NCBI GenBank assembly: GCA_027604665.1
Contig: JADGIZ010000225.1
Location: 1 to 18,964, forward strand
Source of the DNA: Polyrhizophydium stewartii
Taxonomy: Eukaryota; Chytridiomycota; Chytridiomycetes; Rhizophydiales
Length of the DNA stretch: 18,964 nt
Reading direction: 5' to 3'
In this document: positions 8,551 through 17,571 of the stretch, piece after piece
Layout of the letters: the number at the start of each line of letters is the position of its first letter
Position numbering within the stretch: the first letter of the stretch is position 1
Translations under genes and position numbers: made by a program
The notes under the pieces: generated by a model
The model's database searches: none
Told to the model about the DNA's origin: nothing
Seen by the model: only the letters and a program-made list of their open reading frames with translations

Positions 8551-10249
8551 TCACTGCAGCAGGTCCGTGAGTTTCGCCCCGACCGGCAGCATCGAAACCC
8601 CTGGTCCAAAGAGATACGGCCGAAGTTTGGCCGGGATGCCAATGCTGCCGTCCGTGTGTTGGTGCGTCTCAAGCAATGCAATCAGCACGCGCGGAATGGC
8701 GCACGCTGTGCCGTTGACGGTATGTACAAACTCGGTTGTCGAAGAGCCCTCTGCGCTGCTCGTGGCAGACGCCGCTTCGAGGCCCGAATCCTGCTGTCTG
8801 TGTTGTACGAAGCTGCGAATGTTGAGCCGGCGGGCTTGGTAGTCTGTGCAGTTGGATGTGCTCGAGATCTGGGGCACATGGTCAGCGTGTATCGCTGCGG
8901 ACAATCAAGCTTGGCGATTCAAGGCGCTGACCTCGCCCCAAGCATTACGAGCGGGCATCCACGCCTCCATGTCGTACTTGATGAACGCTGGCGCGCCAAG
9001 CTCTTCGGTCGGCATGTTGAGAATCCTGTTCGGCGACCCGTCAGCGCGACGGATCCAACGATAGAATATTGGATCTGGGCAGGACGCGCATGGCTCACCG
9101 GAAGCAGAGCTCCAGCCCCTCAAAGATCTCGCGCTGGATGCCGACAAATGCATCGAAGATGTCCATGCTCTCGGACGGCCGTGCAAGCGCGAACATCTCG
9201 ACTTTTGTGAACTGGTGCACCCGGTACAGCCCGCGGTTGACGGCACCCGCGAGCCCTTCTGCGCGGAATGCACGGCCGACGCCGACCATGCGCACCGGGA
9301 GCTCCGAGAGCGTCTCGCCTGCATACATGCCCGCGAGCGGAAACTCGGCTGTGGCAGCCAGGCACAGCGACATCGGATCGCGCCGCGGCGCACCGCTCGT
9401 ACCGCCTGCCTCTGAGCTTGTGACCAGTGCACTCGACACATAGTAGGTCTGCGGATCGTCGCTCCTCGGGCTGAACCCGCAGGCTTCGAGCACCTCGTGG
9501 CGGATCAGATCCGGCACAGCGACGGGAGTGAAGCCGCGACGGATGCAGATGTCGGAGGCATAGCGTACAAGCGCCTGCTCGAGCAGCGCACCGGCATTCT
9601 TGAGGTAGTAGAAGCGGCTGCCAGACACCTTGCCAGCGCGCTCAATGTCGAGCATGTCGTGCAACGCGGCGAGCTCGAGGTGCGACCGCAACGGCGAGTC
9701 TGCCGTCGCCACGCGGGCAGATCCGATTGTCGCGATCGTGACGGCCTTGGACTCGTCGCCCACCGGCACCGAGGGATGCGTGTCGTTGGGCAGGTGGCGG
9801 GCCTCGTCAAACAGGCGGGCCTGCAGGCCAGCAAGGTCGTTCTCCTTTGCCTGCAGGGCTGCCTTGAGCGCCTTGCCCTGTTCAGCCAGATCGCGGCGCC
9901 GTGCCTCGAGATCCTTGACGTTGCTCGGCGAGCTCTCCTTGCGCGACTTGGCCGCGGCGAGGTCCTTGACAACCTGACTCATGTCGGCCGCAATCCGGTT
10001 GCGCTGCTTGCGCAGGTCGGCGACAGCGAACTCTGACTGGGCGACCTGCTGGTGGAGGGTGGCAACGGCGTGCACATCGAGGTCGCGGATTCGTCGGTCG
10101 CGCACGTTGCGCTCTAGCTCCTCGATACCGCTGCGCAGGCGGCGGTAGTTGAGGTGCGGCTGGAACAGACGCTGCTGCGGCGCAGGAGGCTGCTGTGAAG
10201 GTTGCGAGCGGCCCGAGGCCGAGGACAAGAGTCGGCATCGAGATGCCGT
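8551..10249 (-). CDS. Seryl-tRNA synthetase, bacterial/mitochondrial type (start unresolved)
   Basis: Exons about 9099-10249, 8932-9025 and 8551-8868, joined by 73-bp and 63-bp introns (donors GTGAGC and GTCAGC, CTGAC branch points). The order is: an N-terminal coiled-coil tRNA-binding arm (about 9850-10160); class II motif 1 (FTPVAVPDLIR); the serine-binding TAE loop (about 9341-9356); motif 2 with GLYRVHQFTKVE (about 9198-9240); motif 3 with SNCTDYQARR; then the terminal DGSIGIPAKLRPYLFG. This enzyme charges tRNA-Ser. The short bacterial-style C-terminus and the Arg/Ser-rich leader suggest a mitochondrial location. No in-frame ATG lies upstream of the homology. The only candidate in the leader is ACG at 10249 (ACAACGG context), giving 520 aa. 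An unseen upstream exon is the alternative. Confidence 0.9.
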
Positions 10250-10296
10250 TGTCCGGATTGAGCGGGCGGGCAAGAACGGCGGGCGGCGGCCGGCGC

Positions 10297-11078
10297 TCAC
10301 TCGACCTGCACGGCGACGGCGCCTGCCTGCGACGCCGCCGCCGCCTGCGATGCCGCCGATGCGCGCGCGGGCACGTACGCCTGCAGGAACGGGCCCGCTG
10401 CCGAGTCGTGCCACAGCACATGCGTCGGCCCCGCCACGATCCACCGCTTGTCCGCCTTGTCCGGCTTGCCCTCCAGCATGTGCAGCAGGATCGGCCCCTC
10501 GGACCCGACCGTCATGACGCTCGACGAGTTCCACGGGCCCAGCGGGACGCGCGGGCCCTGGTGGAGCTCCGGCGGGCCGTCGCCTGCCGGAGGCTGCGCA
10601 CGCAGGAGGTACATCATCGTCGACGAGCGCCGAGCGGCGCCTTTGAGTAGCAGCGACCTCTCCGGGCACATGTAGATCATTTCGTCGTGCGTCTGCGTCC
10701 GCGCAGTCGGGGATCTGTCAGCGCCGCACCAAGACCTCCCAGCCCCGCCATCACGCACGCCGACTCACCGGCATAAGCCACTTGAGCGACACAAACACAG
10801 AGTCAAACACCTCGAGGATGTACGTGGTTGCGTGCGTCTCGATGCGCTTCACTTCCTCGCGCGCCCAGCGCGCCTCGACCCGCGGCAGCGCCAGCGAGAA
10901 CCGCATCGCAGGCGCCTTGCCAACCGTCATGATCTGCATCGAGATGGTGCGGCCCAGCGCCGCGTTGACATGCGGCCCGCGCAGCGACGACGCACACCGC
11001 GCCAGCGCGACGCGCATGTCCAGCACATCGCCAGACGCCGTGACGTACACATGGCTGCCTCTTGCGGGCGACCCTGCC

Positions 11079-11109
<31 letters not shown>

Positions 11110-11703
11110 CCGACGTCGTCGACGCCGCATCTGCGCCAGATCCGGGCTGGGGACGCCCGGACAGGCCCACAAACAGCAGATGCATCCGCGGCACCCCAAC
11201 GTCTTTGCCCTCGGCCTCTTCGACGGACGCCTGCGTGCAGAGCCACTGAATGGCGCTCTCGAGCGCAGAGCCCACGCTCGGCGACACCGTCCACCAGCGC
11301 ATCTGCGGCAACTCCTGTCCGGGTGCACTCTCAGCATCGCCGGTCGGTCCGTGCGGAAAAACATGCCTGCACGCACCTTGGGGTCCCCCTTGATGGCGGG
11401 CGACGTCGCGAAGCAGCGGATGGGGAAGCCCTGGTGCAGCGTTGTCCAGTACTGTCCCCACCGGCCCAGGGGCTCTGCCAGCGGGGCGAGGGGCCGGCCG
11501 AGCGAGCGCAAGGCGGTCCGGGCGGGACGTCAGCGAGAGCGTCGACACATGGTCGGCGGAACGCGGGCTGCAGGACGGCCGCCTCGCGGCGTCGCCACGC
11601 CGCAGCACTCGGAGCCTGCCACCGCCGAGCGTGCAGGCGTCGACGCACCCTGGCCCGCGCCGTCCATGATGACCGCCGTGTATATCGTCGGCGTGACTGT
11701 CAT
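10297..11703 (-). CDS. Probable Integrator complex subunit 13 (Asunder-like), short form
   Basis: Exons 11649-11703, 11377-11474, 10769-11314 and 10297-10692 total 1095 nt (364 aa). Introns are 174, 62 and 76 bp with donors GTGCGT, GTGCGT and GTGAGT. Similarity to human INTS13, compared from memory, is patchy but in the same order: an N-terminal hydrophobic strand ending in Asp (YTAVIMDG), SALESAIQWLC (human ILHGLVAAVETLC), VSLKWLMPTHDEMIYMC (human ITLKWCTPRTNNIELHYC), and EGPILLHMLEG (human GGEIFLHVLSS). INTS13 has a von Willebrand A-like domain and a beta-barrel and works in snRNA and nascent-RNA 3' processing. Human INTS13 is about 700 aa; this model stops after the barrel region, and part of the vWA region may be missing, perhaps an exon inside the 174-bp intron. 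The start at 11703 is tentative. Confidence 0.55.
11079..11111 (-). repeat. Trinucleotide (GCA/GCN) run encoding poly-alanine
   Basis: A CTG-repeat on plus reads as GCA codons on minus. It encodes an uninterrupted run of about 11 alanines between two conserved parts of the INTS13-like protein, within a Gly/Ser/Thr/Ala linker. It is a candidate length-polymorphic microsatellite. Confidence 0.85.
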
Positions 11704-11816
11704 GTCCGAGGGAAGGATGCTGAGTTTGGGGAACGTGGTATCTTCGCAGTTTGGCCCGTCCACAGGAGAGCCCGTTCATTCCAAGACAGCAACGACAACG
11801 CCAGAGCGACCGACGA

Positions 11817-13018
11817 CTATGTATACATGATGATTGAAACCAGGGCTAGCGTCGCCAGCATGAGGAACATCCGCGACACAAACTCCTGGACCTGCTGCGC
11901 CGGCGCCGTGGCCTGCTGCTGCGGCTGCTGTCCGCCCGCGGGCCGACCGTGCGGGGCGTTCCCGTTGCCGCCCATTCTCTGCACCGGCACACTGGGTCAG
12001 CGCACGAGCGGTCTCGGCAGCAACAGCAGCATGCGCCGTGCACTCACAAGCGTAAGCCCAAAAGGAAACATTCCAAAGCCAATCTGCACGTTGCCAAAGT
12101 TGGCGCCGCCTGGTGCGAACATGCCTCCAAAGTCCCAGCCGCCGCCCGACGGCGTGGGCTCGGTGCGCTGCCCCGCTGGGCGGCTCGGCACCTCGGTCTC
12201 GGCGCGCGGGTCCTTGGCCTCGCGGCCCCGCACGTAGATGGGGATCACCTTGTCCTTGTCCAAGCCCGCCTTGCACACGGGGCATGTGTTGGAGGCCGGC
12301 AGCCGAGACGTGAGCCACTTGTGGATGCTGCCGACGCCGAGGCCGGTGCGGCCCGTGTCAGCCAGGGGAGCATGCACGCTGCGGCGCAGACGCTGCTGCG
12401 GCGCAGGCACTCACCACGGCCAGCAGAAGAGATGGCCGCACAGCGTCACGACGGGGTTCGAGGCCATGTCGAGGCTGCTCGCCGCGACATGTCAGCCAGC
12501 CGCGACGGGGGCGCTGCGGGCCCAGCGCGGGGAGGCCGGGCCGCACCAGATGTTGCATTCAAAGAGGCCGCCCTCGTCGCCGTCCGCGCCGGCAGCACTT
12601 GCCGTGGCGGCGGGCTTGGTGCCCGACGGGCCTGGTGCGCCGTTGCTGGCGCTGCCGCCGCCTGTGCCCGGCGACTGGGAGAAGCCTGACGAAGGACGCG
12701 GCAGCACTGTCTCGCGCAGGGGAACGTGCCGCTGGCGCAGCGTCGATGCCGTGAACGAGTATGAGGTCGACGGTCCGTGCGTGCGCTGCACGCCGGCATC
12801 GCCGCCCGCGGGCGGTCGGCCTCGGCCGCGGGCTTGGCCACCGGCGGTGGGCGGGCGTGCGCGGCGTCTGCGGGGGCATCGTGCGCATGGCCCGCGGCGC
12901 CGGCCTCCCCTGCGGGCGTCGAGGCGTGGCCGGCCGCCACCGCCGCTACCGTGGCGAGCTCGGGCGGCGCTGGCGGTGCTGTGGCCGCCTCAAAGGGATC
13001 GGAAGGTGCGGCCGACAT
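11817..13018 (-). CDS. RNF5/RNF185-type membrane-anchored RING E3 ubiquitin ligase
   Basis: Exons 12842-13018 (tentative), 12547-12785, 12415-12474, 12048-12327 and 11817-11978 total 918 nt (305 aa). The C3HC4 RING is complete once spliced: C136, C139, C151, H153, C156, C159, C174 and C177. Both introns flanking 12415-12474 fall inside Cys codons (TG|C). CGHLFCWPC, CPVCKAGLDKDKVIP and the later FGMFPFG block match RNF5/RNF185 closely. The C-terminus EFVSRMFLMLATLALVSII is a hydrophobic anchor as in the family. Known members sit in the ER membrane and ubiquitinate misfolded proteins (ERAD). The first ~135 residues are an Ala/Pro/Ser-rich extension. The 56-bp intron joining the first two exons (12786-12841, donor GTGGCC) has weak signals, so the N-terminus is uncertain; the RING and tail are firm. 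Confidence 0.88.
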
Positions 13019-13129
13019 GACTCGAGTCGGGGCAAGTCGACCAGGCTCGATGATCGGCCATGTCGCCCCTCCCAGGCGTCCAAGGGATCGCCCGGGATGA
13101 CCCGCTCTCACCCGCCCCGCGGCGGTGCT
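13019..13129 (-). promoter_or_regulatory. Short intergenic region upstream of the RING ligase gene
   Basis: 111 bp separate the stop codon of the upstream minus-strand gene (13130) from the start codon of the RING ligase gene (13018). It must hold both the 3' end of one and the promoter of the other. No distinct motif is seen. Confidence 0.3.
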
Positions 13130-16100
13130 TTATTCGACCACCTGCGATGCCGGCTGGATCCAGAAGTGGTGCGGCGCACGGAACGCCGGCCGGATCGGCA
13201 GCCCGTCTGCCTGGATAAGCTCGTCGAGGCGCAGCGGCACAAGCCTTCGCGGCGCACGGTTGCTGATGCGCGGCGCACGGCTCTTACGGCCGCGCATGCC
13301 GCCGGGGCTGCCGTCATGCCCGCCGGCCGACCCTCCGCTGCCGGATCGGCTGGCCGGCGCCACTTCCTGCACTGGGGCCTCTGAGCTGGCTGTTGCCTCT
13401 GCCACAAGATCCTGGACGATGTCCACAACAGGCTCTGCTACAGGTGATTCATCGGCAGTCGGCTGACTTGGGCTGCTCGAGCTCGCGGCATCCTCGGCCT
13501 TGGGATCTTGTATCGCCGCCTCAGCGGTCGAATCGCCGGCACCGGCGTGGCCGTCGTCGTCGAGCCTGAATGCCGCTGTGCTCGATTCGGCGACGAGCGA
13601 GTCGAGTGCTTCTCGCTCATCATCTTCGACGTCAGTCTCGCGGATCATGCCGCCAGTGTGCGCCGGAAGCGGAACGAGCAAGCTTGGCGCGCCGTTGATC
13701 GAAAGCGTCAAGCTCTCGCCGGGCACGGCCGTATCCACCTCTTGCAGCGTGTCGGTCGTCTCCTCGGGCAACGGTCTACGGAGCACCTCGATCGCCTGCG
13801 AATGGATCTGCTGCGCGCTTTGGTGTCTGCCATGCCCGCTTGCACGACGCATGCGGCTGCGCATCCCGCGCCCCTCGCTGCGGCTCGAACTGCTGAAGCT
13901 GGCCGTCAGTCTGTCGTCGTCAGACGCGCTGCTCGAGAGGCTGCCCGCAGTGTTGCTCGAGGCACCGAGCAGGTCTGGATCGTACTCGTCGCCGTTGGCG
14001 TTCTCCTCCACGAACGAAGGACGTCCATCGTTGAGTGCAGCCCGCGACGCAAGCGCGCCCGCCGCCTTGCGGATCGCGGCGCTCTGGAACAGCGACGACC
14101 GCCGCGAGCGGCGCATGATCGACTGCGTCAGCCGGTCGATCGCAGCGTGCTCGTCGCTCTCGTAGATCTCGTCGCGACCGTCTTCGCCAAAATACTTGTC
14201 CTCTTTCTGAATCATGCTCTGGATGTTCCCCAAGAGCTCGTCGTCGATGCCCACGCTCGGGCCGTTCTCTTGGAGCGCCATGATGAGCGCCTTGTCGTCG
14301 GCCGCGGATGGCTCGCGCTGCGTGGTCGAGGCAGCCTTGTTGAGCATGCGCTCGAGCGGCGTGAAGCCGCCGGCCAGGCTCGCGTTGACGAGCGCCGATA
14401 GCTCGGGAAGCGGCATCGGCGCTTGGATCGGGCCCAGAGGCGAGACGGCCGGCGCTGGCGGCACGCCGGTTTGCAGCAGGTGGACGGATCCAGCCGAGTG
14501 CGGCGCTGCCGAGCTGGGGTGCGTCGGCGAGGGCGAGACTGCCTGCCCCGGCGGCGGGGTCGTTGTTGCCTGCCCCGAGTGGAAGCTGCGCTGCGACTCG
14601 AGGCGGGCCGCGCCCCCATCGTTATCGCCCGGCGACATGCGCTCGGTGAAGCGCGTCGACTGGTTCTTGTGCCTGACCGCCATGTCGACCATCTGGCTCA
14701 GAGCCTTGGTGCGCTGGCGGACCTTGGCCTGCATGCATCGAGGAATGAGCGTCCACACACTCGCAACCACAGCGAGGTTGTGATCTGCAGTATCCGCTCA
14801 CGTTGCTCTTCAGCGACTCCTGGATTCCCTCGCCCCAAAACTCCTTGGCAATGTCCGACATGGCAATGTTCATCGTGAGCGCGCAAAGTGTCGGCATCTG
14901 CTTCAAAGTCATGGCTGCCGGCCCGCCATGCTGTTGAAAACCAACGCGGCAGTGTTAGCATCTTGGTGCCGAGAGAGCCTTTGTCACAAATTCAGGCGGC
15001 ACTTGCCGACTTTGTGAACGAGTACAGCCGCTGGTCTCGCCGCTTGGATCGGCGGCGACCCGGGCTGTTTTGGGGCGGATCTGGCTGCTGCTGCTGCGCA
15101 GCTGCGATAACCGAGTCGCCTGAACCAAGGTCGCCTCGATCCATATCGGACACGAGTGCATGGCTGCTCTGTGAATCTCCGACATCGCGGCCGTGCTTGT
15201 CTGCTTGCAGGTGCGCAGCAGCAGCGATTGCCGGGTCGCTGCTAAACGGATTCGGTGGGAGGCCGTGGCGCTCGCGGGAAACAATCTGGTACCATCGTGT
15301 GAGTTTCCACTCGGACGGGATCGGATACTCTGGGACCTCGACTTTGGCCTGATGCGGCCTTGGGGCCTTGGCGCGTCCATCAGCAGATCAGGCTGTCAGC
15401 AGAGAGTGCCACTGGCGAGTCTCGAAGTCGAATGAAAGCTCCCATTCACCGTTTGCGTTTGACCCTGCTTGTGGCCGGAAGACGACTTTTCAGAAGCAGT
15501 CTTGAGGGCCGCGAGTCTCTTGCGCGACCGCTCTGAATGCTCGATCACGGCCTGCTTCTGCTGCTGGCGGTAGAACGCACGCTTGGACTCGAGCAGCTCG
15601 ACGATCTGGTCGGCTTTCTGTTCGCTTGTCAGTGCGTGCGTGCAGCGGCGGCCGGTCGATTCAGGAAACTTTCTCCACCTTTTGGCGCTCGAGCTCGGCA
15701 GCCCGCTCGTGCGCAGCGGCGGCCGGCTGGGCCGAGGTCTTGCGTCGATGCCGCGACTGGACCTTGGACTTTGCCCGCTTGATCCTGCGCCGAGCTTGTC
15801 AATGTCCACAGGCCGGGTTCGCCACCCGCGAGATATCACCTTTGAGCCAGCGTGAGCGTGGCCGGCTGCTGCTCAGATTCGTCCTCGCTCACCGGCTCGG
15901 CAAAGAGAGCATCTGTGGCGGGAATGGCCTGGTCGCCGCGACCTTCCTCGTCGAGCGAGCCTTCGGCCATGACGTCCAGGCCAAACGACGATTGCTGCCG
16001 AACATGCGTCAGCATGCGCTTGATGCCGGTGTGCACTGCCACCGCATTGCCGCGCTGCTCACGACGGCGGACATGGAGCCTCTGACGGAGCGGGACTTTT

Positions 16101-17174
16101 TGACGCTTCGCAGCGTGGGCTGCTCGCTGAGGTCAAGGGTCGACGCCTCGGGCGAGCGCGCCGAGGACACGATGGCGTCGATCTGCGCCAGCGTCGGCGC
16201 ATCGATCTTTGGCTCCTCGGCAATGAGCTTGAGGCCGGCGCGGGGCAGCTCAATGTAGGCTCTGAGTGCGACGCCGGGCGACAAGGACGTGGCCAGGGCG
16301 TAGCTCTTGGCCTTGAGCGACATGACGACCTGCTTGGCGCGGTCAGCGGTCGCGCTCGCAAGCGTGCCTGTGCTCGACTGCGGCGTGCGACCGGCGCCAG
16401 CACAGCCAGAGGCGGGAATGCGAGTCAGCACCGCCGGCGGCCATGGATGCGGCATCCATGTGCCGGACGGCGCACCCAGGACGCGAGCGCGGCGGGCAGG
16501 GCTGGCGGGCCGGCGTCCGTGACGCTCAATCGCGACTGGCGGCGGTGGCCCGACGATGCGCTGTGGGCTGAGCTCGAGTACGCGGGCTGGCCTGAAATGC
16601 CGCCGATGCTGCCGATCCGCCGGCGGTTGCTCGCAGACATGGAGGCCGACGGGCGCCGGCTGCCTGCCGACATGGAGGCCGACGGGCGTCGACTGCCGCC
16701 CGAGAAACCGCCGATCTGGCTGGGACGGCGGCTCTGGCTCGCGGCCGCGGGATCGACCTGCCCGAGCGACGGGGACCGTGCCAGCGCGTTGGTGGACAGC
16801 CGGACCGCCGGCGGCAGTGCGGCTCCGGCCGTCTGCTGAGGCTGCGACGGCGTCTGCGAGGGCATCGCGGCGATGGCGGCGGGCGGCGCTGGCGTCGAGG
16901 GCCAAGGCCGGTCCTGAGGAGAAGCGCGGGCTTCTCGGGCAGATGCGGCGGCGATGGCGGTGAGCCCTCGGCAGCAGCGCCAACGGCCGCGGCGCCGGGA
17001 CGGCGGGCAAGCAGGGGTGGGAGTGCGGCTGGTTGGTCGCGCGCTGGTACGCGGCGGCGGCCCATCGCCACGCGGGCGACGCGCGGGTTGCGGCGGCCGC
17101 GTGGGCAGCGCGGCGGTCGGCTGGGTGGGACGCACCGGCTGCGACGGGCGCTTCGGCGACCGCGAGATTCGCAT
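13130..17174 (-). CDS. Large uncharacterised protein: Ser/Pro-rich ends, central coiled coil and two conserved-looking blocks
   Basis: Not recognised. Proposed exons: 16476-17174, 16063-16377, 15840-15994, 15679-15784, 15450-15617, 15003-15348, 14802-14914 and 13130-14728 (3501 nt, 1166 aa). Most introns are 55-101 bp with CTNAC branch points and consistent phases. In order: a basic Pro/Ser/Arg-rich region (1-233) with a direct repeat SRRPSASMSA; a helical segment (about 240-330); a charged coiled coil (about 390-480, ADQIVELLESKRAFYRQQQK); an aromatic block SEWKLTRWYQIVSRERHG (residues about 490-510); a block MTLKQMPTLCALTMNIAMSD with KEFWGEGIQESLK (about 598-632); then a 500-residue Ser/Asp/Glu-rich tail. 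The intron 14915-15002 has a weak donor (GTGCCG) and skips a better-looking acceptor (14931) whose phase does not fit. Start and the acceptor at 15348 (or 15366) are tentative. Confidence 0.6.
16636..16701 (-). repeat. 33-bp tandem duplication (two copies)
   Basis: Two near-identical 33-bp units begin at 16636 and 16669 on plus. Read on minus they encode SRRPSASMSA(G/S) twice, with a third more diverged copy (SNRRRIGS) beside them. They lie in the Ser/Arg-rich N-terminal region of the uncharacterised gene. Confidence 0.85.
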
Positions 17175-17571
17175 ATGAAAAGAAAGCTGGATTCCCTTGT
17201 CGTTCAGCGGTTTGTCGGCTGAGACCCACGAGGCCGGGAACCGGGTCGGCCCAATGTGTGTGGCCACAAGCCGGCATCCCAGAGCGCAAAGCGATCTGTG
17301 CGCTCATCTCCGTATTGCTATTGCAGTCCCAAACGGCATCCAGTAAGAGGGGAGTTGATGAGCACACCAAGCATGGGAGATGGTCCGTGCCCGTTGATCG
17401 GCGAGCCCATCTTCGAATATAGAGCTGCGGAGATGGCATTCATTGAGGAATGCGGCCTGGCAAGCACAAGCTCATGTCGATAAAAGCTTTGGCACCAGCA
17501 CGAGAAGGAGCGGCAGACGAAGCAAGCGAGCTCGGAAGGGCGGTGTATTGTGAGACTCAGATGCGGCCGCA
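17175..17571. promoter_or_regulatory. Intergenic region between two minus-strand genes
   Basis: 397 bp, less GC-rich than its surroundings, lie between the ankyrin gene stop (17572) and the proposed start of the uncharacterised gene (17174). The stretch presumably holds the 3' end of the former and the promoter and 5' UTR of the latter. Short open stretches occur on minus, for example one beginning at an ATG near 17444, but I cannot support them as exons. An upstream noncoding or short coding exon of the downstream gene is possible. Confidence 0.4.

Noticed and set aside
11315..11376. Apparent frameshift in the INTS13-like gene
   Set aside because: A 62-bp intron with GTGCGT donor, GACAG acceptor and matching phase 0 explains the frame change without an error or pseudogene.
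10168..12410. A shared 21-base sequence CAGACGCTGCTGCGGCGCAGG near 10168 and 12388
   Set aside because: One copy is in SerRS coding sequence and the other in an intron. There are no flanking repeats or inverted ends, so it is probably chance in GC-rich sequence.
16036..16062. 27-bp intron in the uncharacterised gene
   Set aside because: Too short. Using the next in-phase AG gives a 68-bp intron (15995-16062) with a CTGAC branch point.
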